Shown here one piece after another: positions 1-11,789 of a DNA stretch of 64,000 nt. The notes beneath the pieces are model-generated. The model ran no database searches, was not told where the DNA came from, and worked only from the letters and a program-made list of their open reading frames with translations. Both the position numbers and the translations under genes were made by a program. The stretch is from Ectobius pallidus. Its lineage: Eukaryota; Arthropoda; Insecta; Blattodea; Ectobiidae. The stretch is taken from contig CAXKWD010000007.1 of NCBI GenBank assembly GCA_964059195.1, positions 55,403,620-55,467,619 on the forward strand, written 5' to 3'. Position 1 is the first letter of the stretch; each line of letters begins with the position of its first letter.

Positions 1-240
1 TTATCAAATTATTAACAATGATTTTAAACTATTACTTTATAAATTATCAAAATAATATTTTAATTCTTTTCTTATGTAAACTACTTTTATTCTTCAAAAA
101 ACCATGGATGATGAAGTCATCCGTAAATAATCTTAAATAATCTGCAATAAAATAATTTTAAAATTACAAATTAATGTATTTAAAATTTTCTCAAATTCTT
201 AACAAAATTTACTTTGACAAAAAAAAATTTCTCATTTTAC

Positions 241-382
241 CATTGGGTATTGTATACCCAACCGGTTTTCATCCTCTCATACGGAACTTGTTGAAACTCA
301 ATATTGATCACATCAAAAAATCCTTTAAAAGCAGGGTCTCTGGTCCATTTAACGAAACTGCTGGGTGCTGTAAACTGCAACG
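241..382 (-). CDS. candidate internal exon of an unidentified protein
   Basis: On the minus strand an open stretch of 142 bases is bounded by a good acceptor (T-rich tract ending TTTTAG at 385-383) and a usable donor (GTAAAATG starting at 240). The encoded segment is well mixed in composition, with a stretch reading FVKWTRDPAFKGFFDVINIE and then PYERMKTGWVY, unlike the low-complexity translations around it. That makes a real or recently real exon plausible. I do not recognise the family and give no function. No partner exon was found to the right, and the window edge cuts off the region to the left. It could be a fragment of a decayed gene. Confidence 0.4.
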
Positions 383-1408
383 CTAAAATACAAAAACAAT
401 CTACGGGACATAGGGATCTGGATATCACCTAAGGATGTTTCTTTTGTCTAGGAACGCGTATATCCGTCATAATGACGTGATATAAAATTACTCTATCACA
501 TTCTCACAATCGATCTAACCATGGACGAGTTTCTATTTAGTAACGATTTCACTTAAATCAATTTAAAATATCGCATCATGTCAACAATCAACAGTAATGT
601 TTTCTTCTTTTCCTTCTTCTTTTCACTAAAACATACACTCCGTACAAATAATAAAAATATTGTATTCCCTTTTCTTTTCTTATTACAGTATTTTTCTTGC
701 AATTATAAATGCCTACTATATTTGCCTATAACTGTTAATAAATATTTCATTTCACAAAATTACTCTATTTGAATTTTAAATAATTTTAAAATTTTAATTA
801 CTGATTTAAACGAATAAACTGTTTACTACTTATCTTTAAATAATCAATAATAAATGAAAAATAAGTGTATCTGAAAACACTGTAAACTAAAATATGAAAA
901 TACCACGTGCTGAGCTGCAGCAAATGTTCAAAACAGTGAAAATACTCAAAACGAAAATTTAATGTTACGTGCATTTTGTATACTTATACTCACTTCACGT
1001 ATTATTATGTAAATAACTCCAATATTTAAAACACACAATTTGTTTTTCCAATTACTTTTCAAATTTAAATCCTTCCGACCTTATTGTTTCCGAATTACTT
1101 TACCATTTATACATTCTACCAAATTTAATTGTATTGCATTTGTTAAATCCTTTTAAATTACATAAATTGTTTATATTTTCTTTCACAACTGTCAATATCT
1201 ATAAACCAAACGAAATTTGTTTATATTGCAACAAATAATTTAAACTCATCTTGTTCTACTAAATTAATCTGAATGTAATAAAATTCACTACATTTCTGTA
1301 AAAAAAATCAATTTTATTTTCTGAGTGCTAATTCTAATGCATTAATTCATTTTAAAAATTCTGTTCTCGTTAAAACAATGTACTCATTACGTTATTCAAA
1401 TTGTCACT
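383..1408. other. AT-rich non-coding stretch
   Basis: No supported gene. Short open frames here are low-complexity AT-driven translations. I saw no RNA gene or terminal repeat. Confidence 0.6.
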
Positions 1409-1409
1409 T

Positions 1410-1475
1410 TTTATCACTTTTAAAATCAATTATCAATCATTTTATCAATCATTTTATCACTTTTAAAATCAATTA
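1410..1475. repeat. short direct duplication, 43-bp offset
   Basis: A 23-base stretch beginning TTTATCACTTTTAAAATC occurs at 1410-1432 and again at 1453-1475. Between them lie two copies of a 12-base word (TATCAATCATTT). This is a local replication-slippage type duplication in AT-rich DNA. Confidence 0.8.
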
Positions 1476-1599
1476 CTGTTTCCTAAACATTTAATACTAA
1501 ACTTCATGTTTCCATACCAAAATCCGTAAATTCTGTCCATTTATATCCTAATATAAGTGTTTCGCTTTCTAGCTTTCTCCCAAAATACTAATTCTTGTT

Positions 1600-2230
1600 T
1601 AGATTGAGGCCGTCCTGAGACGAAAATTCAGTTAACAGGTTCAGTGCTGCTACTATGAATTTTATCCCTGCAACTAAACACATAAACTAACTTAAATAAG
1701 TTCGTATTTCGGTTTACCGTTAAACTCGCATGGTTAAGATTCAATTATCTGACTTTCCAATAAGTTATGTAATTTTGTCTTGGTTTACTTTCATTGGTCT
1801 ATGGCAATTCCTTTTAATTCATTCGCTTCTTGTCGTATGGCACTAACTCTATCTACAGGTGAGTATTTTATCCTCCCTAATCGTCATTAGGGACTAATCA
1901 TCGCAGGGGCTTTACTCCTTCCCTGGATACTCAACGAGATAGGAGAACTGTACTTTATGATTCCTTCTTTTTGAATCCTGGGCTAGCCACTCGAGCAGTA
2001 CTACTCTTATTAATCATCATTATCATAATCAACATCTAATACCCTTCGATTAGATCACCTTGACTGGATGTCCTTCCCTATAGGATCTCTTTCTAATATT
2101 TTACATATTAAGCTTATTCATCTGTGGCTCTACTCTGCCACTATCACTGTACAACCTGACATAGTTGTATAAAATTACGGAAGCTTCCCCGTGACAACTC
2201 TCTCATCATGTTACATTTAAAGTACATGAT
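1600..2230. other. unidentified stretch of more balanced base composition
   Basis: The composition is less AT-rich than the neighbouring DNA and there is no usable ORF. It contains a perfect small hairpin at 1874-1893 (TCCCTAAT, loop CGTC, ATTAGGGA) and a strong donor-like CAGGTGAGTATTT near 1856. It may be a remnant of a transposon or of a non-coding exon. I could not identify it. Confidence 0.3.
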
Positions 2231-3878
2231 CTATTCTGAATGCACATAAGTTTTACGCTTTAATATATTTTGAGTACTTCTCTCTATTAAAACGTTTTGT
2301 ACGAAACTGGTTTAAAACTTCTAAATTCTGCGTAATTCAAAAATCTTCAATTAAAATTAAAATAAAATTTCTAACTTATTTTGTAAAATAACTGATATTA
2401 CATCACGTGCAATAAAGTTAACTACAGATTTTCTAAAATAATCTTAACTATTCGGTCTAAAATAATTATAACTGCGTTATACAAAAAAATTTCTAAAAAT
2501 ATCAAATTGTAAATGTTATCGAAAAAATCACATAAATGCTTTAATAACTCTTGTTAAAATTAACTAAATTTCCGTAATTGCTCTTTATAAAAATAATTGA
2601 TAAAATAAATTTTGACTTCCACGCGCGTTTGTTCTGTTTAAATATTCTAACTTACAATCTTTCAAGACTTAACAATGTTTATTTATTTAAAATTGATAAA
2701 TTCTTAACTTTTTTTTTTTTAATATTTTTTTTTCAATATTCACTTCTCCATCTGCACATCGTTAATTTTAATCAGCTGTTCCTAAAATAAATTTAACTCT
2801 TATCTCCATTAATTAAACTACTCTGAACAAATATAGCTTACATTATTTTTCTCTAATAAAATGATTATTACAGTGAAATCACATGGTTAATGCCGCCAAA
2901 GAAAGATAGATCTGCAGCTCTGTCTAGGTTCGGAATGGCATTATACCATATGGTCGCTGAATCAATCAACGCTATTTAATTTCAAAATTAAAATCCTAAC
3001 AAAATACAACAAAAATTCACAAAATATAATATTTTACTGTCTAGCCTTTTTCTTACTTTTTCACACGGAAAATATCAACAAAATACTTTATACTGTTAAA
3101 TGTGCACTAGATATCAACAATAGAGTGTCACTGCGAGAACAGGCTTTCAACTTTTTTTTCATAAGGACACACAAACTTACACACACGTCCTGTTTTCTTT
3201 CACGATAAGGGCTACACCAACCTCTGATTCGCGAATACTTAATTTCTTCCGTAGCACTAAACTCACAATCGCACAAAATTATTCTTTAATCTCTATCTTC
3301 ACCCGATTGTGCTTCTATAGGGGAAATAGGTCTCATAGTGGGGCGGTGTAGTGAAACTAATACCACAGTATAAGTATTAATACAGTAAGGAAACTGTGTG
3401 TTAAAAGTCCTATGACAACTTGTTAGCTGGGCGACACTAGCGCTCCATGCGGCGGTTGAGTAAAACTGCATTCTCACCATATAAAATAACTTGGGAAAAT
3501 ACATAAACACATAACAAAATATGTTATAATAAGAGAAAAAAATCTTCTTTCAAAACTGAATTTTAAATTTAAGAAACAATGAAGCATGTATTATATTTTA
3601 ATTAAGATCAGGCACAATTTTTAAATGCCACTTACCTGTAACTTGCACTGCAGTTCCTAGGGCTATTCTTATTACAAGTTTTAATAACTTCAAGATGATT
3701 CTTGGAAAACCAATTATAACTCATTTTTATTTTTAAAAGTAGCCTAATATTACATTAGAATAGAAATGTCATCATTTTACAAAAATAATACAATATTACA
3801 TAAGATACAATACAAAATTCAAATAAAAATATAGGTTTCTATCAATATTTCTCAATTTCTAATACTCCAAAACTGCTT
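2231..3878. other. AT-rich stretch with no supported gene
   Basis: I see no supported coding region. A less AT-rich patch around 3290-3480 contains a GCGACACTAGCGCTCCATGC-type word that looks like transposon debris, but no termini can be defined. Confidence 0.4.
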
Positions 3879-4044
3879 TTAGTATACAGTCGGTACAGCA
3901 GTTTTAATTAAAGAGTTCTTATTGGAATTCATAAACTGGCTGTTTTCGAAGTGTTCCAAACATAGGCGGCAATTTACATTTAAATATTTTACAGTTTTTG
4001 TTAGTAGGTCTTCTCGCCGACAATTGATGACCCATTTTTTACAC
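3879..4044 (-). CDS. THAP-type zinc-finger domain, C-terminal half (candidate exon)
   Basis: Reading the minus strand, an acceptor (TAATGATTTCAG ending at 4045) is followed by an open segment starting CKKWVINCRRED, then RLCLEHFENSQF, and ending TAVPTVY before a TAA stop. This matches the second half of a THAP domain, a DNA-binding C2CH zinc finger: the invariant W of the KW motif, the C-x2-H pair (CLEH) and the terminal AVPT box. The splice position just before KKW is plausible for this family. The first half (C-x2-4-C and the FP motif) should be encoded by an exon further right; I could not find a convincing one. THAP domains occur in host transcription factors and in P-element-type transposases. 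I cannot tell which applies. The immediate stop, or a weak GTATAC donor, leaves the 3' end uncertain. Confidence 0.6.
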
Positions 4045-7000
4045 CTGAAATCATTACAACAATTGAAGGTAGATCGAAGCCGTAAGATACAGAAACAAAA
4101 TACAATCTCAACAATTAAGTTGAGGACGAGCAGTGTGACAAACCTATATTCAAAGGTCACTCTTTAATATAATTTATAACTTAAACGTTGATTTTAAAGG
4201 TGGGAAAAACCTTGGACTAGATACGCTTCTTAACAGTAGCCTATTTTAGGTAAGCCTATTGCTTGCCTAGGTTTGGATAATGATGTCATGTTAGTTTACT
4301 GTCGCAAACACCTTAATGGCACATGTATCCGAGAATTTATGATGTAAGATTATGTTTTCGTCATCTTTAGCCTACATCGTGTTCGAGAAAATAAATATCG
4401 TACCGCCTGTAAAATCGGCTATGTGCACTTTTTTACGAAATTGAGTTATGTGCACTGATATTCCTTAGCATTGATCCTTACAACCGGGCATGTGGATCTT
4501 TGATTGTCAGGTTTGTGCAAGCAAAGAAAAAAAATCGGCTACATGCTGCAAAATGGCCATGTGCATTAGAGCTCACATAGCCATTCTTGACTGCCAACAC
4601 GGCACACATGTTTGTATACATAACCGGCCCTGACATATACATTACAATGCACATAGGAAATAAGCTGCACCGCAGCAAATATTGTGTTATCTTAAGCGAT
4701 CACAATACGACATCCTAAATATTATCTTTAACCGTGATATAGACTGCTGACATTTTCATTTCATTAGTATCTATTGTTAGAAATTACAACATAATTAAAG
4801 ATAAAAATATTACATTAAAGTAAATGTAAACATAACCACACCAGAACATGTGTCAAGAGTAAGCCAGCAGACATACAATAAATATTACGTATTTTTCTTC
4901 TTACCTTTCTGGATCTTTTGGGAAAGTGAAGAAATGCAATTCAGGATTTCTTCCTTTATTGTTACTGCAATTTATAGCAGAACAATAGGATCCTTTCCAA
5001 ACACGCATTGCTATAAAAATTCAAGACTCCTATTTATTTCCATTCTTCCCGCAGTAGTGATTGTAGTATTACTCAATGGCCGGTAGGATCGCATGGAATC
5101 TGCGCGCGCATGTCCGTATGGCAGAAAAACGGACTGAGTTTCTTTACTGTATTAATACGTATACTGTGCTAATACTCTAATAATCCACTATTCTGGCGTC
5201 TTCAGTGTAACTTTTCCATACACTGTATATCCTTACATAATTCAACCATAACTTCCACGCCAGTTCAGACCCGAGATGTTATACAAGTCTGGTAACCAGG
5301 ATGGTTCATTTCTTTAGCAGTCCCCTAATCGCGTTCTACTTGATTCATTATCGCCTTTTTCCGTACTCGAGGAGCGAGCGAGTATTTTCGGTTAATTACG
5401 CCGAACTCGACATCTGAACCCTTTCGCAACGAGACGGTTCGTGCTATGAAATTTTACCGGTACGATTGTATTACTCTCTCCATATGACACCAGTCAGTAC
5501 AGTTCTCAACAGGGAAATTGGTACCTATTTCATTGTCCTGTCGTATCTCACACAAGTTACCCTCCTTTCATGGGGCACTTCTATTACGGGTATCTCGACG
5601 GATCCCAAATCAACCATAGCGTAATTCCAATTGCTCACCTTTCGCCTTATCTTATTGCTTTATTACATCTGAATTTATAACAAACACTGCTGAATCTATT
5701 TAAATCTGCAGGCCATGAATCTTTCTTTCCTAAGTTGCCATAACCATTACTTCAGTGGAATACCCTGGGATTGGTTTAATTAAATCTCTTCATCGAGGAC
5801 CTTGCCAGCCTCGAATATTTTCTTTGACCAACAACTTTACTTATAACTCTCGTATCCTAACTCCCATCCACTTTTCTTAAACCCTATTTCAAAGTTGGTT
5901 TCAAATGACAAATTAAATCTCCAATAACCTATTTTTTATGTCCCTTCTTTTGTGGTTCATCTTGCCTACTTGGTCACTGTTACTTTCGTGTTTTCTATTT
6001 AATATACAACAATTAGCTTTTCGCACATTTCTCTAAATTTCAAAAACCTTTCATTTCGTAACACACAAACAACTTTTTATTTTGCTAGGCCTAACTAATA
6101 ACAAAAGCTTTTCAATATAAATTTTCTTCGAATCACTATTTCAATTAAACACAATGATAATGATTATCTAATAACCTTTCCTTATGTCTTTCTGTAAATT
6201 ATAATCACTTCACACACGATTTATTTCGCTATAAAATCTAAAATTTTGCTTGCAGTATTCTGCTAACTTCTTTTAATTTTCTTTTCTTCTGAATTTCATA
6301 CCGATACTAAATATCACTGATATTAACACACGTTATTTTATTGAAAAACTAATAAAATGACCTTACTATGCCTTGAGGTTTTCGTTCAATTTAATTATGT
6401 AATTTAATAAAATAGTAGCCTGTACTCTTACACCACGGTTCGTAAATTGCACAAACTGATAAAATCAATTGCATCAAAAATATATCAAAATTTTCCTATT
6501 TGTTTCTCGTCAATTCATAAATTTAAATAAAAAATCACACTTTCGGGAGTATCAATATAATAATTTTACATAAATGTTAAAATAATTGATAATACTTATA
6601 TATAAAAATTATTAAACATTAATAATGGTTTACTTGATAACTCAAATCTATCGATCATAATTTCCCTCTAACCAATACGATAAATGTACGCTACAAACTA
6701 GCATAGATCTCTCGTTTACTTTAAATACGATAAACATTAATTTTTTTTATAATCTCTTTATTAAACTAAACAATCAACAATCCTGGAATATAACCCTGCA
6801 AAAATTAATGTCTCATTACTGATTTATTAATCAGTATCATTATTATTATGCAATCAAACTTGTCGCGTTATTTCATTTTTCTTTGTTAAAATCTATAACC
6901 GTTGCACTAATATGCACACAATAATTATTTCAAATATACCCGAAATTAATAACGTTATTTCACATTAACTTTTATAATTAATCTCATTAATAAAACTAAT

Positions 7001-7904
7001 AATTTCTTAAATAACTGAAATGATACTTAAAATCTTAAATTGTAAAAAAAAATCATGAATGGCTACAACATTATTCGTATTTTAATCAATTACATATTTC
7101 GTCTACCTCCCTTTAAAAATAATTACGACGAATCCTCAAGACATACTTGTTAACTACTTTCATTATGTAAGCCTACTACATTTAATTTCGTAAATTTAAA
7201 TTAAATTAAAATAAATCTTAAATGTTATCTTCACTACACGAATTCGAATAAATTTAATTTTCATGACTGTTCTATCATTTTCTCATGAATTCGTTTTTTT
7301 CATTTTAAAAAACACACTCTAGCAAATACAGTTACGTAGGTGAATTCGTTAATTATTCACAAAAATCTTCCAATAATAATAAACTAATTATTACTGTACT
7401 TTACTGGACCATACGCAGACACAATTTATTATTCCTGGACCACACTTATAACTATAATTAACAGTTATTTCCAAACCAAAATATTTTAAATTAGTGATAT
7501 TAAAACTTTATCAACTTCGATCAAAATGAAAACTTTCATGCAATAATTATCTGTGCGAAACTAACGGCTTACTAAAAAATTCCCTTACTTTATTTGTTTC
7601 AAACTGAACTTATTTAATAATTATGAAATATATAAAATATTAAACGAATACAATTTCATTTAAAATCTTTAAAATTTTCTTACACTTAATTTATATGTCT
7701 TTAAATTTCCTCCTAGCACGATTTACGGCTGCTTAATCTGGGTACGAAATTTTAATCAACTTTATTTAAATTTATTTAACTTTAGCTATGTTGAAACTTA
7801 CTTTAAAATTTTAATTTCACGTTAATTTTCACAAATATACATCACACGCTTCGTATCCTATCTCCTAAACATTTTCACTCGAAACATTTTTCAAAAGTTT
7901 TACT
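4045..7904. other. AT-rich region with no supported gene
   Basis: No ORF has convincing protein-like composition. 5080-5900 is less AT-rich than its surroundings and could be a decayed transposon. If the PBS-like motif at 7905-7934 is real, part of this region would be the eroded interior of an LTR element, but no gag, protease, RT or integrase motif is visible. Confidence 0.4.
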
Positions 7905-8374
7905 CGCGTCGATCCCGCTTCTGAACACCAAATTTGTTGTGCCCCAACGAAGTTTCGGTAACACTACACATGTCAGGATTGGCTTTAAGCCTTTAGGAAA
8001 TGGATAGGCACTACTGTGGATAATATAGGATAACATGCAATGTGATTAATTACTTTCATGCACCATTAAATAATAATCATGAATACTAAAAATATAAATA
8101 TTAATTTATTTTAAATTAATATAATAAAAATTATCTAAAAATGGTCTTTGATTCTACATAAATTATATTTCTCTTTACTTCAAAAATTTGACTTTACTTT
8201 TCTAATAAAACGTGTTATAACATCTTCTTATTTCCTTTGAAATAAACTACTGAAATTATCTTTATCCTTTACTGAAATAAATGTTTAAACTTACAGTTTA
8301 TTCTTGACAGAAATTCCAGCGTCATCATCTTGATCTGCAGGATTACTTCATAGCCGTTGAAAAGCTGAGCAACA
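7905..8374 (-). mobile_element. possible LTR plus primer-binding-site remnant of an LTR retrotransposon
   Basis: On the minus strand the sequence reads CACAACA, then AATTTGGTGTTCAGAAGCGG. The TTTGGTGTTCAGAAGCGGGAT wording resembles the tRNA primer-binding region found just after the 5' LTR in insect Gypsy- and BEL-type elements (from memory of the families). The adjacent block 7935-8374 begins TGTTG and ends CAACA, a perfect 5-bp terminal inverted pair expected of a 440-bp LTR. It contains an AATAAA-like signal on the minus strand. No second LTR copy and no coding interior were seen, so this would be a partial, decayed element. Confidence 0.3.
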
Positions 8375-8830
8375 AGAGAGCTTTTAGCGGCAATGCAAGC
8401 CTTTAAATAAATTTTCTACATGACGCTAATACCCCGAAAACCTACCGTCAATATGTCGCGGGAAGTTTGATTATTATGCGTCTATTTCGGCACTTAAGTC
8501 GTTATTAAATTAAATCTTTCATTAAACATTCTGTGATTTAATGTATACTTCGGTAAACTAAATGCAAAACAGTATTATACAAAGTTCGACAATACTCGTG
8601 AATATTCGACATTATTCCGAAATTTTGACCAATAAAATACATTTATAAGTTATGCAAAATTCGCTATTCACACACACTGTGTGTTAAAAAGAATGCCTAA
8701 CTCAGCAACCTTGAAGAGGCCGGTGGATTCAAGCTAATGCTGACATATACACATTCTTATTCTCTTGACACTTCCTGCTGTCTGCTTCAATAAAGCCTTT
8801 CTTCATATGGTAACTTAAATTATCAAAATA
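8375..8830. other. no feature recognised
   Basis: AT-rich sequence between the LTR-like block and the truncated non-LTR element. I see no ORF or repeat of note. Confidence 0.5.
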
Positions 8831-8842
8831 ATAAATACATTT

Positions 8843-9284
8843 TTGTTTCGTTCATTAGGACCTAACGTTCTGGCCCATAACACATGTATATATATTTTTA
8901 AATGTCTGACTTTGTTTAAATTACACGAACATAATTTTTATAAACAATCTCATTATCATTCATATGAGACTAGGAATTGTCATTCAACCTCAACTTTAAG
9001 TCACCGACTGGCGAAATTTGAAAAATCGCCAGCTCATGCAGGTATAACATTTTTAAATAAATTACCGCATGAAGTTAAAGTCATGTCTTACAATTGTTTT
9101 AAAATATATATGAAAAAGTTTTTACTAAAAAAATGTTATTATTCAGTTCCTGAATTTATGAACGATTGTTTGTAAGTGTATTTTTTGTGATGTTTTTTTA
9201 TTTTTTACTTTGACGTGTATATCCATATTATGTATGGCCATGTACAAAATAAACACTCTACTCTACTCTACTCTACTCTACTCT
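8843..9284 (+). mobile_element. 5'-truncated non-LTR retrotransposon, 3' end with (CTCTA)n tail
   Basis: The open frame to 9175 encodes the C-terminal tail of a CR1/Jockey-group ORF2. It contains YETRN, HRLAKFEKSPAHAGITFLNK, LP, then F..YMKKFLLKKCYYSVPEF. The same signature (YxTR, NKLP, FYSVxEF) ends the larger element at 13171-14991, so the two are relatives. The stop at 9173-9175 is followed by a short AT-rich 3' UTR with an AATAAA-like signal and five CTCTA pentamers (9256-9280), the simple-repeat tail typical of this kind of element. RT and endonuclease are missing: a dead 5'-truncated copy. The first codon of the open frame is TTG, so it is not a real start. Confidence 0.7.
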
Positions 9285-9500
9285 GACCTGTTGCTGTTAC
9301 TTTCACTGCTCCAGTTACTCGAACTGTTACTGTTACTCTCACTGCTCCAGTTACTCGATCTGTTACTGTTACTCTCATCTGCTCCAGCTACCTGACCTGT
9401 TACTGTTACTCTCTCCTGTTCCAGCTACCCTGACCTGTTACTGTTACACTCACCTGTTACTGTTACTCTCACCTGTTACTGTTACTCTCACCTGTTACAG
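9285..9500. repeat. GTTAC-rich minisatellite
   Basis: The first part repeats a ~35-bp unit (CTGTTACTGTTACTCTCACT followed by GCTCCAGTTACTCGA). It degrades to a ~19-bp unit (ACCTGTTACTGTTACTCTC) towards 9500. It begins directly after the pentamer tail of the preceding element. GTAAC-type words recur in inverted orientation at 11790-11900. Confidence 0.85.
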
Positions 9501-9579
9501 TTAATTCTAATATTTCTGTTACAAGTGTTTTATCCGTGACTTTCGCCTCGTTCCGTTACATCTGTATTTTCCAATATTT

Positions 9580-9697
9580 GAAAAACAAAAATAATTTAAA
9601 AAAATAAAAACTAATAAAAAATAACAAAAAATAAAAAATAATAAAAATAAAAAATAACAAAAAATATAAATAATAAAAAATAATTTAAAATTAAAAT
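9580..9697. repeat. A-rich low-complexity stretch (AATAA/ACAA words)
   Basis: Almost entirely A and T with AAAATAA-type words. It immediately precedes the first satellite copy. Confidence 0.8.
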
Positions 9698-11280
9698 CCG
9701 AAAAAGGGCTCGCTCACTGATATTAATATTTTTTCACTTCGAGATGAGCTAGAAACTTGAAATTTGGTACACCTATAGCTATTGGCTGTAAACCACATGA
9801 AAATTCCAAATGTATTTTTTTTTATTTTTATCTCTAAGAACTCTCGAAAAAGGGCTCGCTCACTGATATTAATGTTTGCCCACTTCCAGAAGAGGTAGAC
9901 ACTAGAAATTTGATACACATATAGCTTTTAGGCTGTAACCACAGGAAAATTCCAAAAAGTATTTTTTTTTTTACTTTTAGCCCTAAAACCCCCCGAATAG
10001 GGCTCGCTCACTGACATTAATGTTTCCCCACTTCCAGATGAGCTAGAAACTTGAAATTTGGTACACATATAAATTTTAGGCTGTAAACCACAGGAAAATT
10101 CCAAAAAGTATTTTGTTTTTACTATTAGCCCTAAAACCCCCCGAAAAAGGGCTCGATCACTGATATTAATGTTTCCCCACTTCCAGATGAGCTAGAAACT
10201 TTAAATTTGGTACACACACAGCTTTTAGGCTCTAAACCACAGGAACATTTCAAAAAGTAATTTTTAAAATTTATAGTCCTAAAAACCTCCGAAAAAGGGC
10301 TCGCTCACTGAAATTAATGTTTGCCCACTTCCAGAAGAGCTAGACACTAGAAATTTTGTACACATATAGCTTTTAGGCTGTAAACCACAGGAAAATTCCA
10401 AAAAGTAATTTTTTTTACTTTTAGTCCTAAAACCCCCCGAAAAACGGATCACTTAATGACATTAATGTTTTTTCACTTCGAGATGAGCTAGAAACTTTAA
10501 ATTTGGTACACATATAGCTATTAGGCTGTAAACCACAGGAAAATTCCAAATTTTTTTTTTATCTCTAAGAACTCCGGAAAAAGGGCTCACTCACTAAAAT
10601 TAATGTTTGCCCACTTTCAGAAGAACTAGAAACTAGAAATTTGGTACACATATAGCTTTTAGGCTGTAAACCACAGGAAAATTCCAAAAAGTATTTTTTT
10701 TACTTTTAGCCCTAAAACCACCCGAAAAAGGGCTAGCTCACTGACATTAATGTTTTTTCACTTCGAGATGAGCTATAAACTTGAAATTTGGTTCGCATGT
10801 AGCTATTAGGCTGTAAACCACAGGAAAATTCCAAAATGTATTTTTTTTTTATTTCTAAGAACTCCAGAAAAAGGGCTCGCTCACTGACATTAATGTTTGC
10901 CCACTTCCAGAAGAGCTAGAAACTTGAAATTTGGTACACATATAACTTTTAGGCTGTAAACCATAGGAAAATTACAAAAAAGTATTTGTTTTTAATTTTT
11001 AGCCCTATAACCCCCGAAAAAGGGCTCGCTAACTGACCTTAATGTTTGCCCACTTCCAGATGAGCTAGAAACTTTAAATTTGGTACACATATAGCTTTTA
11101 GGCTGTAAACCACAGGAAAATTCCAAAAAGTATTTTTTTTATTTTTAGCCCTAAAAACCCCGAAAAGAGGGCTCGCTTACTAACATTAATGTTTGCCCAC
11201 TCCCAGATGAGCTAGAAACTAGAAATTTGGTACACATATCTTTTAGGCTGTAATCTACAGGAAAATTCCAAAAAGTTTAT
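9698..11280. repeat. satellite array, about 11 copies of a ~147-bp unit
   Basis: A unit starting CCGAAAAAGGGCTCGCTCAC recurs at about 9698, 9844, 9991, 10141, 10290, 10438, 10573, 10722, 10868, 11016 and 11162. Spacing is mostly 146-150 bp, with one short unit of 135 bp. Each unit continues with ATTAATGTTTGCCCACTTCC, GAGCTAGAAACT, ATTTGGTACACATATAGC, GGCTGTAAACCACAGGAAAA and a T-run of variable length. Copies differ at many positions, so the array is older than the PLE array. No conserved ORF runs through it. Confidence 0.9.
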
Positions 11281-11286
11281 TTTCAT

Positions 11287-11641
11287 GTCGATAATCGATG
11301 TTTTTTACATCGATGGAAAACAACTGATGTTTTTGCTACATTGATGTTTCTCCCCTACATCGATGTTTTTGTAACAAAAATAAGATTAATGGGCTACCTT
11401 GGTTCTACAATATAATTTTATTTACAGGGGCTTAATTTCCCAAAACATTGATTTTTTGCATCGATTGTTTTCATGGAAATACATCTGTTTATTTATGAAA
11501 TTTGCCTAATTTTCTGATACCACGGCATTTTTTAAAATATACATCGATTTTTTTGTCTAAATACATCGATGATTTCAGGTCGATATTATCATCATATCGA
11601 TGGTTATCTCCGATTTTAACCTCGTTATTTTAACTATCGAT
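11287..11641. repeat. cluster of ATCGAT palindromes
   Basis: Eight exact ATCGAT hexamers, plus two GTCGATA and several one-mismatch relatives (CATTGATG), lie within ~355 bp, usually in the context ACATCGATG. The spacing is irregular, so this is not a simple tandem repeat. TATCGATA-type sites are bound by DREF-like factors in flies, and palindromic subterminal motifs occur in hAT transposons. Either is only an inference here. Confidence 0.75.
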
Positions 11642-11732
11642 GCTCATTCCTAATTGAAAGCTTAATTTTACAACGGTTATTTGATTTCGGGGGTTCCTCC
11701 CTTGAGCCCCAGCCTTGGCTACGTCCCTAACC

Positions 11733-11745
11733 GGGGGGGGGGGGG
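11733..11745. repeat. G13 homopolymer
   Basis: Thirteen consecutive G follow AGCCTTGGCTACGTCCCTAA CC. On the minus strand the GGACGTAGCCAAGG wording resembles ends of some hAT-type elements, but no partner end was found. Confidence 0.8.
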
Positions 11746-11789
11746 AGATAAAAGGGCATTCCCCTACAAGTGGGAAGTGATCTGGCCAT

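Noticed and set aside
2578..2790. 70-aa plus-strand ORF rich in F, L and N
   Set aside because: AT-rich low-complexity translation; apparent hydrophobicity comes from T-runs.
3286..3510. 74-aa minus-strand ORF
   Set aside because: No motif, and composition looks like transposon debris rather than protein.
4478..4678. Minus-strand ORF with CAVLAVKNGY, considered as the missing N-terminal half of the THAP domain
   Set aside because: It lacks the second cysteine of the C-x2-4-C pair and an FP motif, and the surrounding DNA is made of repeated ATGTGCA-type words.
9691..9918. 75-aa minus-strand ORF
   Set aside because: It lies in the first satellite copies and is not kept open in the others.
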